Positions 44,600-53,806 of a stretch of DNA of 64,000 bases are shown here, one piece after another. Under the pieces are notes generated by a model. The model saw only the letters and a program-made list of their open reading frames with translations, did not search any database and had not been told where the DNA came from. The DNA is from Microbacterium sp. (GTDB lineage: Bacteria; Actinomycetota; Actinomycetes; Actinomycetales; Microbacteriaceae). The position numbers were made by a program, and so were the translations under genes. The stretch is from the NCBI GenBank assembly GCA_017306415.1, contig JAFKIL010000001.1:1-64000 (forward strand), written 5' to 3'. Numbering within the stretch: position 1 is the stretch's first letter; the number at the start of each line of letters is the position of its first letter.

Positions 44600-46338
44600 G
44601 TCAGCTCCACCCACAGGTGTGTCCCCTCTCCCCGGATGCTCCGCAATGTCATCGTCCCTCCCGCGGCGTCCACCCGGTCGGCCAGTCCGCGCAGTCCGGT
44701 TCCGGCCTCCATCGACGCGCCGCCCCGACCGTCGTCATGCACCTCGACGCGTACGACGTCGCCTGTGCGCGTGATGCGCACCTCGGCCGATCGGGCGCGA
44801 GCATGCTTCACGACGTTCGCAAGCCCTTCGGCGAGGACGAAATACGCGGTGTACTCGTCCGCCCGGTCGAGTGAGCCGTCCGAGATCTCGCTGTGCAGCC
44901 GGGTGGGGATCGGCATCCGGTCGACCAGGTCCTCCGTCGCGGCGACGAGGCCTCGCTCGATCAGCGCGGCAGGCATGAGGTCGTGGACGAGTCGGCGGAG
45001 GTTCGCCGCCGCGTCGTCGATGTCCGACCGCAACCTCGTGGCGCGGCTCTCGATGGCGTCGGGCGGCGCCGATCCGAGTCGCTGCGCGTCGAGTGCGAGC
45101 ATGACCAGCTGGACCTGGATGCCGTCGTGCAGGTCTCTTGCGATCCGGCTCCGCTCGCGATCCGCAGCCTCCACGATCCGCTCGCGTGAGGCCTGCAGCG
45201 CCTGCCCGCTGGCACGCAGCTCGGCGGTGAGGCGTTCGCGTTCGACGGCGATCGCCACGACGTTCCCTGCTGTGCGGACGAGGTCGCGGTCTCGGAGCAG
45301 CTCCGCGTCGTATGAGATGCCGCCCACGCGACGCCCGTCGACTCGCACCTCCTGCCATCCACGACGCGGGTCAGCGTCCGGGTCGGGAGCTGCCCGTCCG
45401 TCGACGCTGACATATTCCCGCCGATCCGTCGCCCAGAAGTAGAGATCGAGTGTGGGATCGCCGAGAGCTCTGGCGAGAGCGGCGGCCAGGGGCTCCTTGG
45501 TGGTGACGGCGGCGCCGAGCCAGGTCCCGAGCTCTTCCAGCTCGCCGGTGCGGGCGAACCCGCCGCGTGTCATCCCCAGCACGAATGCCAAGGGCGTCCC
45601 GGCGACAGCGATGAACTGAAGGAGACCGCGAACGGTCGGGGCGACGCCCATTACTCTCACCAGCACGAGTGAGCTGAACGGGATGAACAGGAGGACGAAG
45701 ATCCCGTAGGCGTAGAGCGGTATCAGGACACGGCGCTGCGGCGGCTCGGCCGCACGAAGGCGTGCAATCAGAAGGACTGCCACGGCGATCAGGACTGCTC
45801 CGCCGAGCACGCTCTGGACGAGGGCGGCTCCGGCGGAGACTCCCGGCAGGTCGGCGATCGCGAAGGGGGGGAAGGTCCCTCGGGGATTGAACAGATACTG
45901 CGGTGCCTGCGTGAGGATCGCGACCGTGTATCCGATGAGAACGATGATCCGGTCGCGTCGCACAGAGAGCGAACCACCGGGGAACGCGAGCAGCAGGTGC
46001 GCTGTCGCGGGCATGACGAGTACCTGGCAGATCGCGCCGATCGCCTGGAGGGCCGGCGCTTCCGTATTGCCCAGCGATCCGAGGAAGACGCAGAGACCGC
46101 TCCACAGGATCAGGAGGCCCATCGGGTTGCTCGGACGCTGTCGCCAGGCCACCAGCCCGGCCGCGAGATAGATCCAGAACAGCAGCGGCAGGCCCGCCAG
46201 CACCCACTCCAGCCCGGCGTCCACGGGCAGGAGCGCGTATTCGAAGCCACCCAGAAGAAGGCCGGCCGTGGCGATGGCGAACAGCGCCCGGTCCAGTGAA
46301 CGCGCAAGCGCGGAGCGGACCCGTGGGGGTGCGACCAT
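44587..46338 (-). CDS. Sensor histidine kinase, HisKA_3 type
   Basis: Encodes 583 aa from the ATG at 46338, with AGGAGGGA upstream. About six or seven hydrophobic segments cover residues 15-260, followed by a cytosolic segment, then the HisKA_3 motif RERSRIARDLHDGIQVQLVM (His phosphorylation site). The ATPase domain has LAEGLANVVKHARA (N box) and DDGRGG with GLRGLADRVDAAGG (G boxes). Pairs with the response regulator downstream. The signal is unknown. The frame opens further upstream without coding character. Confidence 0.88.
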   Translation of the reverse strand: MVAPPRVRSALARSLDRALFAIATAGLLLGGFEYALLPVDAGLEWVLAGLPLLFWIYLAAGLVAWRQRPSNPMGLLILWSGLCVFLGSLGNTEAPALQAIGAICQVLVMPATAHLLLAFPGGSLSVRRDRIIVLIGYTVAILTQAPQYLFNPRGTFPPFAIADLPGVSAGAALVQSVLGGAVLIAVAVLLIARLRAAEPPQRRVLIPLYAYGIFVLLFIPFSSLVLVRVMGVAPTVRGLLQFIAVAGTPLAFVLGMTRGGFARTGELEELGTWLGAAVTTKEPLAAALARALGDPTLDLYFWATDRREYVSVDGRAAPDPDADPRRGWQEVRVDGRRVGGISYDAELLRDRDLVRTAGNVVAIAVERERLTAELRASGQALQASRERIVEAADRERSRIARDLHDGIQVQLVMLALDAQRLGSAPPDAIESRATRLRSDIDDAAANLRRLVHDLMPAALIERGLVAATEDLVDRMPIPTRLHSEISDGSLDRADEYTAYFVLAEGLANVVKHARARSAEVRITRTGDVVRVEVHDDGRGGASMEAGTGLRGLADRVDAAGGTMTLRSIRGEGTHLWVELTCVS

Positions 46339-46463
46339 GACACTCTCCCTCCTGACGGACGTCCTATTGTGGACCGCGGGCGCACGGCGGACGAGAGACC
46401 TAGGTCGCCAACGTTCGCATCGAGGCGCGACGGACCGAGCGCGGAGCGGAGGTCGGGTCGTCG

Positions 46464-47183
46464 CTACCGTCGCCGCTCCGCTTCTCGGTAGGCAGCGATC
46501 AGCGACGGCGCGTCGCCGTGCCACGGTGCACCGTGCCCGGGGATCACCCAGTCGACGTCGAGCGACGCGATCCGGTCGAGGGATGCCGACGATCCGGCCT
46601 GGTCGTCGGTGAAGGGGGCGGGTTGCGGGCCGGTCGCACCGGTGAGCACGTTGCGGGTGGTGAGCTCGTCGCCGACGAACACCGCGCGGACGGAGGGCAC
46701 GTGGATGGCGACGCTGCCGGGGGAGTGCCCCGGCATCCCGATGATCACCGGTGCGCCCGGCAGTGGCAGCACATCGCCGTCCTCGACGGGCACGACTTCC
46801 TCTACGGCAGGCATCCGGAACCCGCCCTTGCCGATGGCGTACGCGAAGAACCGGAGCATCGGTCCGAGGCGGCGCTTCTCCGTGGGCGTGGCCGGCGGCT
46901 TCTCTCCTTGGGCGCGAGCCGCGTCCGCCGCGCCGACGTAGACCGGGATCCCGAGTTCCTTCCGCAGTCGCTCGGCGAAGCCCGTGTGGTCGGTGTCGCC
47001 ATGGGTGAGCACGATGCCGCGGATGTCGGAGAGGGGCCGCCCGATCGCGGTCAGCTCGCGGCGCAGGTCGGAGTAGTGGCCGGCGAGTCCGGCGTCGATG
47101 AGGGTGATCCCCTCGTCGGTGACAATGAGGTGAACGGCGATGAGGTCGTTGCCGATGCGGTGGAGTCCGGGGGAGAGCTGCAT
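46464..47183 (-). CDS. Metallo-beta-lactamase-fold hydrolase
   Basis: Encodes 239 aa. The metal motif is VLTHGDTDHTGFAERLR (HxHxDH-type with G at the second position: H-G-D-T-D-H), followed by GMPGHSPGSVAIH and VGDEL, and a final His in IPGHGAPWH, as in glyoxalase II and lactonase-like enzymes. Substrate unknown. The start codon lies 7 nt after a TAGCAT box that overlaps a TetR-type operator candidate. Divergent from the TetR gene, which probably represses it. Confidence 0.86.
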   Translation of the reverse strand: MQLSPGLHRIGNDLIAVHLIVTDEGITLIDAGLAGHYSDLRRELTAIGRPLSDIRGIVLTHGDTDHTGFAERLRKELGIPVYVGAADAARAQGEKPPATPTEKRRLGPMLRFFAYAIGKGGFRMPAVEEVVPVEDGDVLPLPGAPVIIGMPGHSPGSVAIHVPSVRAVFVGDELTTRNVLTGATGPQPAPFTDDQAGSSASLDRIASLDVDWVIPGHGAPWHGDAPSLIAAYREAERRR

Positions 47184-47190
47184 GAAGGCT

Positions 47191-47202
47191 ATGCTAGTTA
47201 GC
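47191..47202. promoter_or_regulatory. MBL promoter -10 and TetR operator candidate
   Basis: On the minus strand TAGCAT (47196-47191) is the -10 for the MBL gene. It overlaps the short inverted repeat GCTA-GT-TAGC (47193-47202), suited to a repressor. Operator use by the adjacent TetR is inference. Confidence 0.4.
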
Positions 47203-47239
47203 CATCAGCACATCGGTCAAGCGAGATGAGGAGGTCGTG

Positions 47240-47809
47240 GTGCCGGCACCGGAGAAGACGACGCGCGCGGCGATCATCGCGGCCGGTCGCACGCTCGTGG
47301 AGCGTGTCGGCGTCGACGGGCTCACGATGCAGGCCGTCGCCGAGCGCGTCGGCGTCCGCGCGCCCTCCCTGTACAAGCGCGTCCGCGATCGGGACGAGCT
47401 GCTCTCGCTCGTGGTGGCGGCGACCGTCGAGGACCTGGCGCTGCGGATGAACGCGACGCGCAGTGAGCCCGATCCCCGTGTGCGATTGATCGCGCAGGCC
47501 GACGCCCTGCGCGCGTTCGCGCACGAGCAGCCGGTCGGCTTCTCGCTCGTCTTCGCGGCGCACGGAACCCCGCGGGTCGATCCGAGCGCCATCGCGGGCA
47601 GTGTGGCTCCCCTTCTCGACGCGGTGACCGAACTCACCGGTCCCGAGCATGCCCTCGACGGCGCACGACTCCTCACGGCGTGGGCGAACGGCTTCCTCAC
47701 GATGGAGCTCGGTGGCACGCTCCGGATGGGCGGCGACATCGATGCGGCTTGGCGCTGGGGGCTCGACAGGATCGTTTCGTCCCTCGACCCCGGCCGTCCG
47801 TCCGCGTAG
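47240..47809 (+). CDS. TetR-family transcriptional regulator
   Basis: Encodes 189 aa. Start taken at the GTG 47240, five nt after GGAGG; the GTG at 47237 is too close. The N-terminal HTH reads LTMQAVAERVGVRAPSLYKRV (DNA-binding helix RAPSLYKRV), followed by a TetR C-terminal ligand domain with the WANGFLTMELGG helix. Divergent from the MBL gene with an inverted repeat in the shared promoter region, so it is probably its repressor. Ligand unknown. Confidence 0.87.
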   Translation: MPAPEKTTRAAIIAAGRTLVERVGVDGLTMQAVAERVGVRAPSLYKRVRDRDELLSLVVAATVEDLALRMNATRSEPDPRVRLIAQADALRAFAHEQPVGFSLVFAAHGTPRVDPSAIAGSVAPLLDAVTELTGPEHALDGARLLTAWANGFLTMELGGTLRMGGDIDAAWRWGLDRIVSSLDPGRPSA

Positions 47810-47839
47810 CGTCCCTCTCTGCGGGTGGGCCGGGAGAGG

Positions 47840-47983
47840 TCAGCCCGCGGGCTCCGTCGTCCGCACGAGGCCGCAGTTCAGGCACGACCACGCGACGAGG
47901 AACCGCTCGTCGTCGAGGATCTCGGGCTTCAGCGGATCACCGCACGTGGGGCACACGCGGGGGTCGGGGAGGTCGCGGCGCAC
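47840..47983 (-). CDS. Small zinc-ribbon protein
   Basis: Encodes 47 aa from the GTG at 47983 (a TACGCT box lies 6 nt upstream). A longer version from the ATG at 48010 is possible but overlaps the box. Two CxxC knuckles, VCPTCGDPL and SCLNCGLVR, about 20 residues apart, predict one zinc ribbon. Such short ribbons often assist rRNA or transcription machinery, but no function can be assigned. Convergent with the TetR gene. Confidence 0.72.
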   Translation of the reverse strand: MRRDLPDPRVCPTCGDPLKPEILDDERFLVAWSCLNCGLVRTTEPAG

Positions 47984-47989
47984 ACCTCC

Positions 47990-47995
47990 AGCGTA
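47990..47995 (-). promoter_or_regulatory. -10 box TACGCT, leaderless start
   Basis: On the minus strand TACGCT ends 6 nt before the GTG at 47983. Confidence 0.4.
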
Positions 47996-48024
47996 GGAGC
48001 CTGCGCGCATCCGGGGGCCCGGTC

Positions 48025-49803
48025 TCAGACGTCGCTCAGCTCGCTCGCGGGGACCGCCGCGGGCGCCGGCGCCGCATCCGTCGCGCGCGGCGCCGCATCC
48101 TTCTCGACGTGGACGTATTTGCCGCCCATGAGGAGGGATGCGCCGGCGCCGATGAGCGACATCACCGCGGCGGCGATGAACACGATCACGAGGCCATCGT
48201 GGAAGGGCTCCGAGATGAGCTGCGGGAAGAACGACGGCCCCGTCAGCGCGGCCGAATCGGCGGCCGGCAGCGTCTTCAGGATGCCGGTCGGCTCGAGGAT
48301 CGACGCGATCGGGTTGTAGCCGAGGAACGCGGCGAAGAGGCTCCCGACGGGCGGGGTGGCTGCGACCTGGCTCGCGACGTGGGACGGCACGTTGTGCGCG
48401 GTGAGTCCCGCGTACATCGTCTGGGGAAGAGTGGTCGCGAGCCCGGCGATCATCAGCGAGAAGAAGATTCCGATCGAGAGCGAGTTGCCCGCGTTCTGGA
48501 AAGTGCCGGTCATTCCGGATGCCGCCCCGCGTTGCGACGCGGGGACGGAGTTCATGATGGCGGTGCGGTTGGGTGCGGCGAACATCCCCGATCCCACGCC
48601 GTTGAGGAACGTCAGGACGGCGAAGATCCCGTACGCGAAGTTCACCGGGATGAGCAGCAGCGCGACGAAGGTCACGGCGACGAGGAGGAGCCCGGCGCTC
48701 GCGAACGTCCGGGCGCCGAACCGATCGGACAGTGTGCCCGAGATGGGACCGGACACGAGGAACCCCACGGTGAGCGGCAGCAGATAGATGCCCGCCCAGA
48801 ACGGCGTGCTCTCGTACGAGTAGCCGTGGAGCGGCAGCCAGATGCCCTGCAGCCAGATGATCAGCATGAACTGCAGGCCGCCGCGGCCGATCGAGGCGAG
48901 GAGTCCCGCGAGGTTCCCCCACGCGAACGCCTTGATGGCGAACAGGCGCACATTGAACAGCGGCTCCTTCACCCGCAGCTCCAGGAAGACGAATGCGACG
49001 AGCACCACGACACCGCCGACGATGGCGGACAGCACCCAGGGGTTCAGCCATCCGGTCGAGCTGTCGCCATACGGCTGGATGCCGTAGGTGATGCCGGTCA
49101 GCAGGGCGATGAGGCCGACCGCGAACAGGATGTTCCCCGGCCAGTCGATCTTCCCGTGGCCCGTGGCGCCGACCTCGTGCAGCGACAGGTACGACCAGAT
49201 GGTCCCGATGATCGCGAACGGCACGCTCACCAGGAAGATCGCGCGCCAGTCGAGGGCGGCGAGCATCCCGCCGATGATGAGACCCAGGAACGTTCCCGCG
49301 ATGGCGGCGATCTGGTTGATGCCGATCGCCATGCCGCGCTTGTTCGCGGGGAACGCGTCGGTGAGGATCGCGGTGGAGTTGGCGAAGATCATCGAGCCGC
49401 CCACGGCCTGCACGACGCGCCAGCCGATGAGCCAGAGCGCACCGGGGCCGGAGAGGAACGGGTCGACCACGAGTGCGATCGCCGCGACGGCGAAGATCAC
49501 GAACCCGAGGTTGTAGATGCGGACGCGACCGTACATGTCGCCCATCCGGCCGAACGTCATCACGAGGACGGCGGTGACGAGGATGTAGCCCATGAGCATC
49601 CACAGCAGGTAGCTCACGTTGCTCGGCTCGAGCGGGTTCAGCTTGATGCCGGTGAAGATCGCGGGGAGGGAGATGAGGACGATCGAGCCGTTGATCGTCG
49701 CCATCAGCATGCCGAGCGTCGTGTTGCTCAGGGCGACCCACTTGTAGTGCGGGTGCTCCTTGCTGAACATCCCGTTCCGTGCGCGCACGACTTTCTCAGC
49801 CAC
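48025..49803 (-). CDS. MFS multidrug exporter, DHA2 (14-TM) type
   Basis: Encodes 592 aa from the GTG at 49803, with GGAGG 4 nt upstream. About 14 hydrophobic segments span the protein. The MFS signature [14 protein letters not shown] follows TM2 and [14 protein letters not shown] marks the motif near TM4, as in EmrB/QacA-type proton-driven exporters. Substrate unknown. A MarR gene lies upstream on the same strand and an inverted repeat sits in the promoter region, so expression is probably drug- or stress-inducible. The C terminus is Ala/Pro-rich. Confidence 0.9.
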   Translation of the reverse strand: MAEKVVRARNGMFSKEHPHYKWVALSNTTLGMLMATINGSIVLISLPAIFTGIKLNPLEPSNVSYLLWMLMGYILVTAVLVMTFGRMGDMYGRVRIYNLGFVIFAVAAIALVVDPFLSGPGALWLIGWRVVQAVGGSMIFANSTAILTDAFPANKRGMAIGINQIAAIAGTFLGLIIGGMLAALDWRAIFLVSVPFAIIGTIWSYLSLHEVGATGHGKIDWPGNILFAVGLIALLTGITYGIQPYGDSSTGWLNPWVLSAIVGGVVVLVAFVFLELRVKEPLFNVRLFAIKAFAWGNLAGLLASIGRGGLQFMLIIWLQGIWLPLHGYSYESTPFWAGIYLLPLTVGFLVSGPISGTLSDRFGARTFASAGLLLVAVTFVALLLIPVNFAYGIFAVLTFLNGVGSGMFAAPNRTAIMNSVPASQRGAASGMTGTFQNAGNSLSIGIFFSLMIAGLATTLPQTMYAGLTAHNVPSHVASQVAATPPVGSLFAAFLGYNPIASILEPTGILKTLPAADSAALTGPSFFPQLISEPFHDGLVIVFIAAAVMSLIGAGASLLMGGKYVHVEKDAAPRATDAAPAPAAVPASELSDV

Positions 49804-49842
49804 GATTCCTCCGCTTGCCGGCCTCGCCGTTGAGCGCCCATC

Positions 49843-49866
49843 TAGTTAGTTGCTATTCATTAACTA
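49843..49866. promoter_or_regulatory. Inverted repeat TAGTTA...TAACTA upstream of the MFS gene
   Basis: Six-base arms (49843-49848, 49861-49866) with a 12-nt centre in a very AT-rich stretch, 40-63 bp upstream of the MFS start. A MarR operator candidate. Confidence 0.45.
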
Positions 49867-49920
49867 TACGGCCGCGAGCGCAGTGGTCGTCGCGGCGGCT
49901 CACCGCCGATGGATTCGCGG

Positions 49921-50352
49921 TCAGGAGAGGGCCGTGCCAGGCGCGTCGGCGACGAGGCGCGCCAGCATGTCTCCGAACGACGACCGCTCCTCGGGCGAGA
50001 GCCGGTCGAACGAGTCGCGGAGAACGCCGGCGAACGCCTCGCGCCCCGCCGCCAGCACGCGTTCGCCCTCGGGCGTCAGCTCGGGGCGGATCGCCCGGCC
50101 GGGACCGCTCGTGCGGCGGATGAGGCCGCGCGCCTCCATCCGTGCGGCCAGTGTTCCGAACGCCTGGTCCGTCTGGAAGGTCAGGACGGCGAGGTCGTGG
50201 AGAGAGGCGCCGGGGTGCGCGTCGAGGTGGCGAAGGGCGTCCCACTGGACGATCGAGATGCCCAGCGGCCGCAGGGCCTCGTTGCCGCCGCGGTGGTGCT
50301 TGACCTGCAGCCGCTTGATCGCCTGGCCCAGCTGTTCGGTCGTCATCGTCAC
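49921..50352 (-). CDS. MarR-family transcriptional regulator
   Basis: Encodes 143 aa from the GTG at 50352, which follows a TACGAT box by 6 nt (an ATG at 50346 is in frame). The winged helix has the DNA-binding helix segment LHDLAVLTFQTDQAFGTLAARM and the wing RTSGPGRAIRPELTPEG. Located between the MFS exporter (downstream, same strand) and an alpha/beta hydrolase (divergent), and likely controls both through the palindromes on either side. Confidence 0.88.
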   Translation of the reverse strand: MTMTTEQLGQAIKRLQVKHHRGGNEALRPLGISIVQWDALRHLDAHPGASLHDLAVLTFQTDQAFGTLAARMEARGLIRRTSGPGRAIRPELTPEGERVLAAGREAFAGVLRDSFDRLSPEERSSFGDMLARLVADAPGTALS

Positions 50353-50358
50353 CATTCG

Positions 50359-50384
50359 ATCGTAGCGCAATGTATAAGCATGCT
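50359..50384. promoter_or_regulatory. Shared MarR/hydrolase promoter region with palindrome
   Basis: The minus-strand -10 TACGAT is at 50359-50364. AGCATGCT (50377-50384) is an 8-bp palindrome set in the AT-rich stretch TATAAGCATGCTGATATA, a plausible MarR autoregulatory site. Confidence 0.4.
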
Positions 50385-50429
50385 GATATAAAGATGTTGA
50401 CAAACCCGATCCTCTCGTCAGGAGCAGCC

Positions 50430-51209
50430 GTGACCACAGATCTCGTCCTCACCGTCACCACCTCGGACGGTGCCATCCCGGTGGGCGTCAGCGAGAGGGG
50501 AGCAGGCCCCGCCGTCCTGCTCCTCCATGGCGGTGCCGGTCCCGCGTCCGTCGCGGGATTCGCCGATCTCCTCGCGGAGCGGACGGGGTCACGGGTGGTC
50601 ACTCCCACCCACCCGGGGTTCGGCGGCACTCCGCGCCCCGACAGACTGTCGAGCGTCGCCGGCCTCGCTGAGCTGTACGCCGGGGTCGTTGACGCCCTGG
50701 GACTCGACGAGGTCACCGTCGTCGGGAACTCGGTGGGCGGATGGATCGCGGCCGAGCTCGCCCTGCTCTCCTCGCCGCGGCTGGGTCGCCTCGTGCTGGT
50801 CGACGCGGTCGGCATCGAGGTCGAGGGCCACCCCGTGGCGGACTTCTTCGCGCTGACCCCCGACCAGGTCGCGCAGCGGAGCTACTTCGACCCCGCGACC
50901 GCGGTGATCCCGGACCTCGCCACGCTGCCTCCCGCCGCGCGTGCCGTCGCGCTCGGGAACCGGGAGGCGCTCGCCGTCTACGGCGGGTCGATGACCGATC
51001 CGGGTCTTCGCGAGCGGCTCGGCGCCGTCGCCGTCCCGGCGCTCGTCGTGTGGGGCGTCGCCGATCGCATCGCGGATGCGGACTACGGCCGCGCATACGC
51101 CGCCGCGATCCCCGGGGCGGAGTTCGTGCTGCTCGAACGCGCGGGCCACGTGCCGCAGATCGAGGCCCCCGAGGCTCTGGTCCAGGCGCTGCGACCGTTC
51201 ATCGGCTAG
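50430..51209 (+). CDS. Alpha/beta-fold hydrolase
   Basis: Encodes 259 aa from the GTG at 50430, with AGGAG 5 nt upstream. The oxyanion motif is LLLHGGAGPAS, the nucleophile elbow GNSVGGWIA (Ser), the acid Asp likely in WGVADRIADADY, and the final His in RAGHVPQIEAPE. This is the complete catalytic triad. Substrate unknown. Divergent from the MarR gene, which probably represses it. Confidence 0.9.
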   Translation: MTTDLVLTVTTSDGAIPVGVSERGAGPAVLLLHGGAGPASVAGFADLLAERTGSRVVTPTHPGFGGTPRPDRLSSVAGLAELYAGVVDALGLDEVTVVGNSVGGWIAAELALLSSPRLGRLVLVDAVGIEVEGHPVADFFALTPDQVAQRSYFDPATAVIPDLATLPPAARAVALGNREALAVYGGSMTDPGLRERLGAVAVPALVVWGVADRIADADYGRAYAAAIPGAEFVLLERAGHVPQIEAPEALVQALRPFIG

Positions 51210-51314
51210 ACGCGCCGGTATCACGACCGCGAGGTGCGTCCTCTGACAGGTGATGCCGGACGCCGCGGACGCACGGGACGCGCCCCGGACGGAGCCGGCG
51301 CGAAGGAGAACGTC

Positions 51315-51995
51315 ATGACTGTCTGGGGCAATGGCGGCGGAACCAAGCCGAGCGTGTCGGTGAGCGGCAAGTTCGGCGCTCCGAGACCCGGCGGACGCAC
51401 GCACGCGGGCGCCGACTTCATCGGATACCACGATCTCAAGGCGATCGAATCCGGTGTCGTCACCCTTGCGGGGAGGTTCAACGCGGCCGCGGGGAACGCG
51501 GTCGCCATCGACCTTCCCGATCCGATCGACGGCTGCACCGTGACCATCGTGCGGATGCACATCGCCGATTCATCCATCAAGGTCAAGGTCGGCGACCGCG
51601 TCAGTGCGGGTCAGCTCATCGGCACGATGGGCTCGACCGGCAACGCCGAGGGGGATTGCGATCACGTCGAGATCCGGTTCTGGAAGCACGGCGTGCTGCA
51701 GAGGACCGTCGACCCGGAGATCTGGATCGCCGGACGGACGTCGTCGGTGGCGGGTGTGCAGGCGGGGGTTGCCACGCGTCACGCGAAGGCGACGTCCAAC
51801 GGTCGATCCGAGCCGCGCACGTCCGCACCTGTCATGATCAAGGTTCCCGCCGGCTTCGACGGGATGTTCGACGGATTCACGCACGGCGAGAAGGTCGAGG
51901 GGAACGACGTCTGGTTCCACGGGGCGATCTCGCACCGCTGGTTCTGGTCGGGCGCGTACACCGACCCCTCGCCGACGGGCCTGAAGAAGCTGTAG
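51315..51995 (+). CDS. M23-like (LytM) peptidase domain protein, atypical active site
   Basis: Encodes 226 aa. GAAGGAG precedes the ATG at 51315. The first M23 metal motif is THAGADF (H30, D34). H82 (MHIAD) fits the catalytic region. The final motif reads DHVEIRF (H117-x-E119) rather than HxH, so one zinc ligand is replaced by Glu. There is no signal peptide or TM segment, so it is not an obvious exported cell-wall hydrolase. The C-terminal 80 residues are a small beta domain ending in a Trp-rich segment (SHRWFWSGAY). Possibly inactive or phage-derived. Confidence 0.72.
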   Translation: MTVWGNGGGTKPSVSVSGKFGAPRPGGRTHAGADFIGYHDLKAIESGVVTLAGRFNAAAGNAVAIDLPDPIDGCTVTIVRMHIADSSIKVKVGDRVSAGQLIGTMGSTGNAEGDCDHVEIRFWKHGVLQRTVDPEIWIAGRTSSVAGVQAGVATRHAKATSNGRSEPRTSAPVMIKVPAGFDGMFDGFTHGEKVEGNDVWFHGAISHRWFWSGAYTDPSPTGLKKL

Positions 51996-52288
51996 GCCGC
52001 GCCGCCTCAGCCTGGCGAGAACGCGCTGAAGAAGCGGTCGCGGAACGCGTCCATCGGCCACACGGCGGCGTCCGGAGACGGCGGGGCGCCGGGCACGACC
52101 GGAGCGACGACGTGCCGCTCCCGTCGGACGGGTTCCATGCGGGGGAGGCAGCGACCCGGGCTCCTGCCGTGGCGGAACGGCGCGCTGCCGTTCCGCTGCT
52201 GGCGCAAGGTGGTGACCGCCGTCCAGGGCGTCGCGCTCGCGCTCCTGGTCGAGTCGTTCGGTCGTGACGTGCTGTGGCTGTGGGTCCG
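51996..52288. other. Intergenic region, no supported gene
   Basis: About 293 bp between convergent genes. A short minus-strand ORF ending at 52007 (tail MDAFRDRFFSAFSPG) is open but lacks a convincing start, so I do not call it. Confidence 0.4.
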
Positions 52289-53167
52289 TCACCGTCCGCC
52301 GCGGAACGCGATCGCGATGAACACGAGCGTCACGGCGAAGCCGACGAGGTAGTTGACGAGGAGGAATCGCCGCCATCCGCGGTTGGCTCGCCCCGACGCG
52401 GCATCCGACACCGAGCGGTACGGCCACGCGAGCGCGAGGTACGGGAGGGCGAGCAGGCCCGTGAGCCATCCGGGGAACGGCAGGAAGAGCAGGAGCACAC
52501 CCGCGACCAGCCACAGGGCGAGGGCGAGCCGTACGGTCGTCGCGGCGCCCAGCACCGTGGCGATCGAGGCGATGCCGCCCTCACGGTCGGGCACCACGTC
52601 CTGCACGGCGCCGAAGGCATGGCTGGCGAGGCCCCAGAGGAAGAACGCGGAGAGCGCGAGGACGGCGGTGCGGTCCCAGGCGGCGCCCGCGAGGACGAGG
52701 CCGTACACGGCGGGGCTCGCGAAATGGGTGCTCGAGGTGATCGAGTCGAGGAACGGGATCTCCTTGAACCGCAGTCCGCGCACCGAGTACGCCGCGACCG
52801 CGAACAGCGACACGGCCAGCACCGCCCACGATGCGGGGTTCCCGAGCAGGACGAGCGCGACGACGAACGGCACGCAGAGCGCGGTCGCCACCACCAGCAC
52901 GGTGCGGTGGACGGACGGCGGCAGGAGCGCCCCCTCGACGCCGCCCTTGCGGGGGTTGACGGCGTCGGACTGGTAGTCGAACACGTCGTTGATGCCGTAC
53001 ATCGCGAGGTTGTACGGGATGAGAAAGAAGATCGTGCCGACGACGAGCGCCGCGTCGATGCCGCCGCCGGCCAGCAGGTACGCCGCTGCGAACGGGTAGG
53101 CGGTGTTCACCCAGCTCAGCGGGCGCGAGGCGACGAAGAGGCGGCCGAGAAGGGTTTGGCTACTCAT
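52289..53167 (-). CDS. crtEb: Lycopene elongase / UbiA-type prenyltransferase of C50 carotenoids
   Basis: Encodes 292 aa from the ATG at 53167. UbiA-fold membrane enzyme with about eight hydrophobic segments and the two Asp-rich motifs NDVFDYQSD and VVPDREGGI. In the C50 carotenoid pathway CrtEb adds two C5 units to lycopene to give flavuxanthin-type products. The identity is supported by its place at the end of the carotenoid operon, after the two lycopene-cyclase subunits. It overlaps crtYf by 8 nt. Confidence 0.88.
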   Translation of the reverse strand: MSSQTLLGRLFVASRPLSWVNTAYPFAAAYLLAGGGIDAALVVGTIFFLIPYNLAMYGINDVFDYQSDAVNPRKGGVEGALLPPSVHRTVLVVATALCVPFVVALVLLGNPASWAVLAVSLFAVAAYSVRGLRFKEIPFLDSITSSTHFASPAVYGLVLAGAAWDRTAVLALSAFFLWGLASHAFGAVQDVVPDREGGIASIATVLGAATTVRLALALWLVAGVLLLFLPFPGWLTGLLALPYLALAWPYRSVSDAASGRANRGWRRFLLVNYLVGFAVTLVFIAIAFRGGR

Positions 53168-53483
53168 GGGATCGGCGCCTCCGTCCGTGGACGAGCGCCC
53201 ACACGCCCGGCAGCGCGATCGCGGCGGCGAGCGGGTAGGAGAGGTCTTCGATCGGGACCAGACCGATCCGGATGCCGGAGATGTGCGCATCCGCATAGGC
53301 GAACAGGCCCGCGGCGATCATCGCGTTGTCGAACACCACGGTCAGGACGACCAGGACGCCGGCGGCGATGGCGCTCGGAGCGACGGGGAGCCGCTCGCCC
53401 CTGCTCCGGACGACGACGTGGGCGACGACTCTGACGACGACGGCCGTGGCCAGCAGCGCGGCGGACAGGAGCAGATACGTCAT
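53160..53483 (-). CDS. crtYf: Lycopene epsilon-cyclase subunit (CrtYf-type)
   Basis: Encodes 107 aa with three hydrophobic segments, as in the small heterodimeric C50 cyclases. The motifs TVVFDNAMIAAGLFAYADA and LVPIEDLSYP are typical of the carotenoid cyclase half-subunits. It works together with the CrtYe-type subunit to form the rings of decaprenoxanthin-like pigments. ATG overlaps the crtYe stop (ATGA). Confidence 0.85.
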   Translation of the reverse strand: MTYLLLSAALLATAVVVRVVAHVVVRSRGERLPVAPSAIAAGVLVVLTVVFDNAMIAAGLFAYADAHISGIRIGLVPIEDLSYPLAAAIALPGVWALVHGRRRRSHE

Positions 53484-53806
53484 CGTCCTGCCCGTCCGCG
53501 GGCGAGCAGCATCCCGGCGATGGCCACGAGATTCATCGTCACGTACACCAGGAACGCGAGGAAGACGGGCTCCTCGAGCGGCAGCTCGGGAGCGAGGACG
53601 ATGCCCGTCATCGCCCGCGTCGGAGCGCGCGAGAAGATGCCCAGCGCGATGCCGACCAGGTCGGTCAGCAGCAGGACCCCCACACCGCAGACCATGACCA
53701 CGGTCGCGGCGAGCGCGTCGCGCCAGAAGAACAGCCGCAGCCGGGCGTCGAGCGCCGTCATGCATCCGAGGAGCACCACCAGGATGCCGAGGTAGGCGAC
53801 GCTCAC
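53480..53806 (-). CDS. crtYe: Lycopene epsilon-cyclase subunit (CrtYe-type)
   Basis: Encodes 108 aa from the GTG at 53806, which overlaps the crtI stop (GTGA). Three hydrophobic segments and the ELPLEEPVFLAFLVYVTMN motif match the partner half-subunit of the C50 carotenoid cyclase. Which of the two subunits is Ye or Yf is assigned from gene order as in Corynebacterium, and is therefore inference. Confidence 0.85.
   Translation of the reverse strand: MSVAYLGILVVLLGCMTALDARLRLFFWRDALAATVVMVCGVGVLLLTDLVGIALGIFSRAPTRAMTGIVLAPELPLEEPVFLAFLVYVTMNLVAIAGMLLARGRAGR

Noticed and set aside
47680-49833. A 717-codon plus-strand frame across the MFS gene
   Set aside because: Antisense shadow rich in Arg/Asp/His; the minus strand encodes a clear 14-TM exporter.
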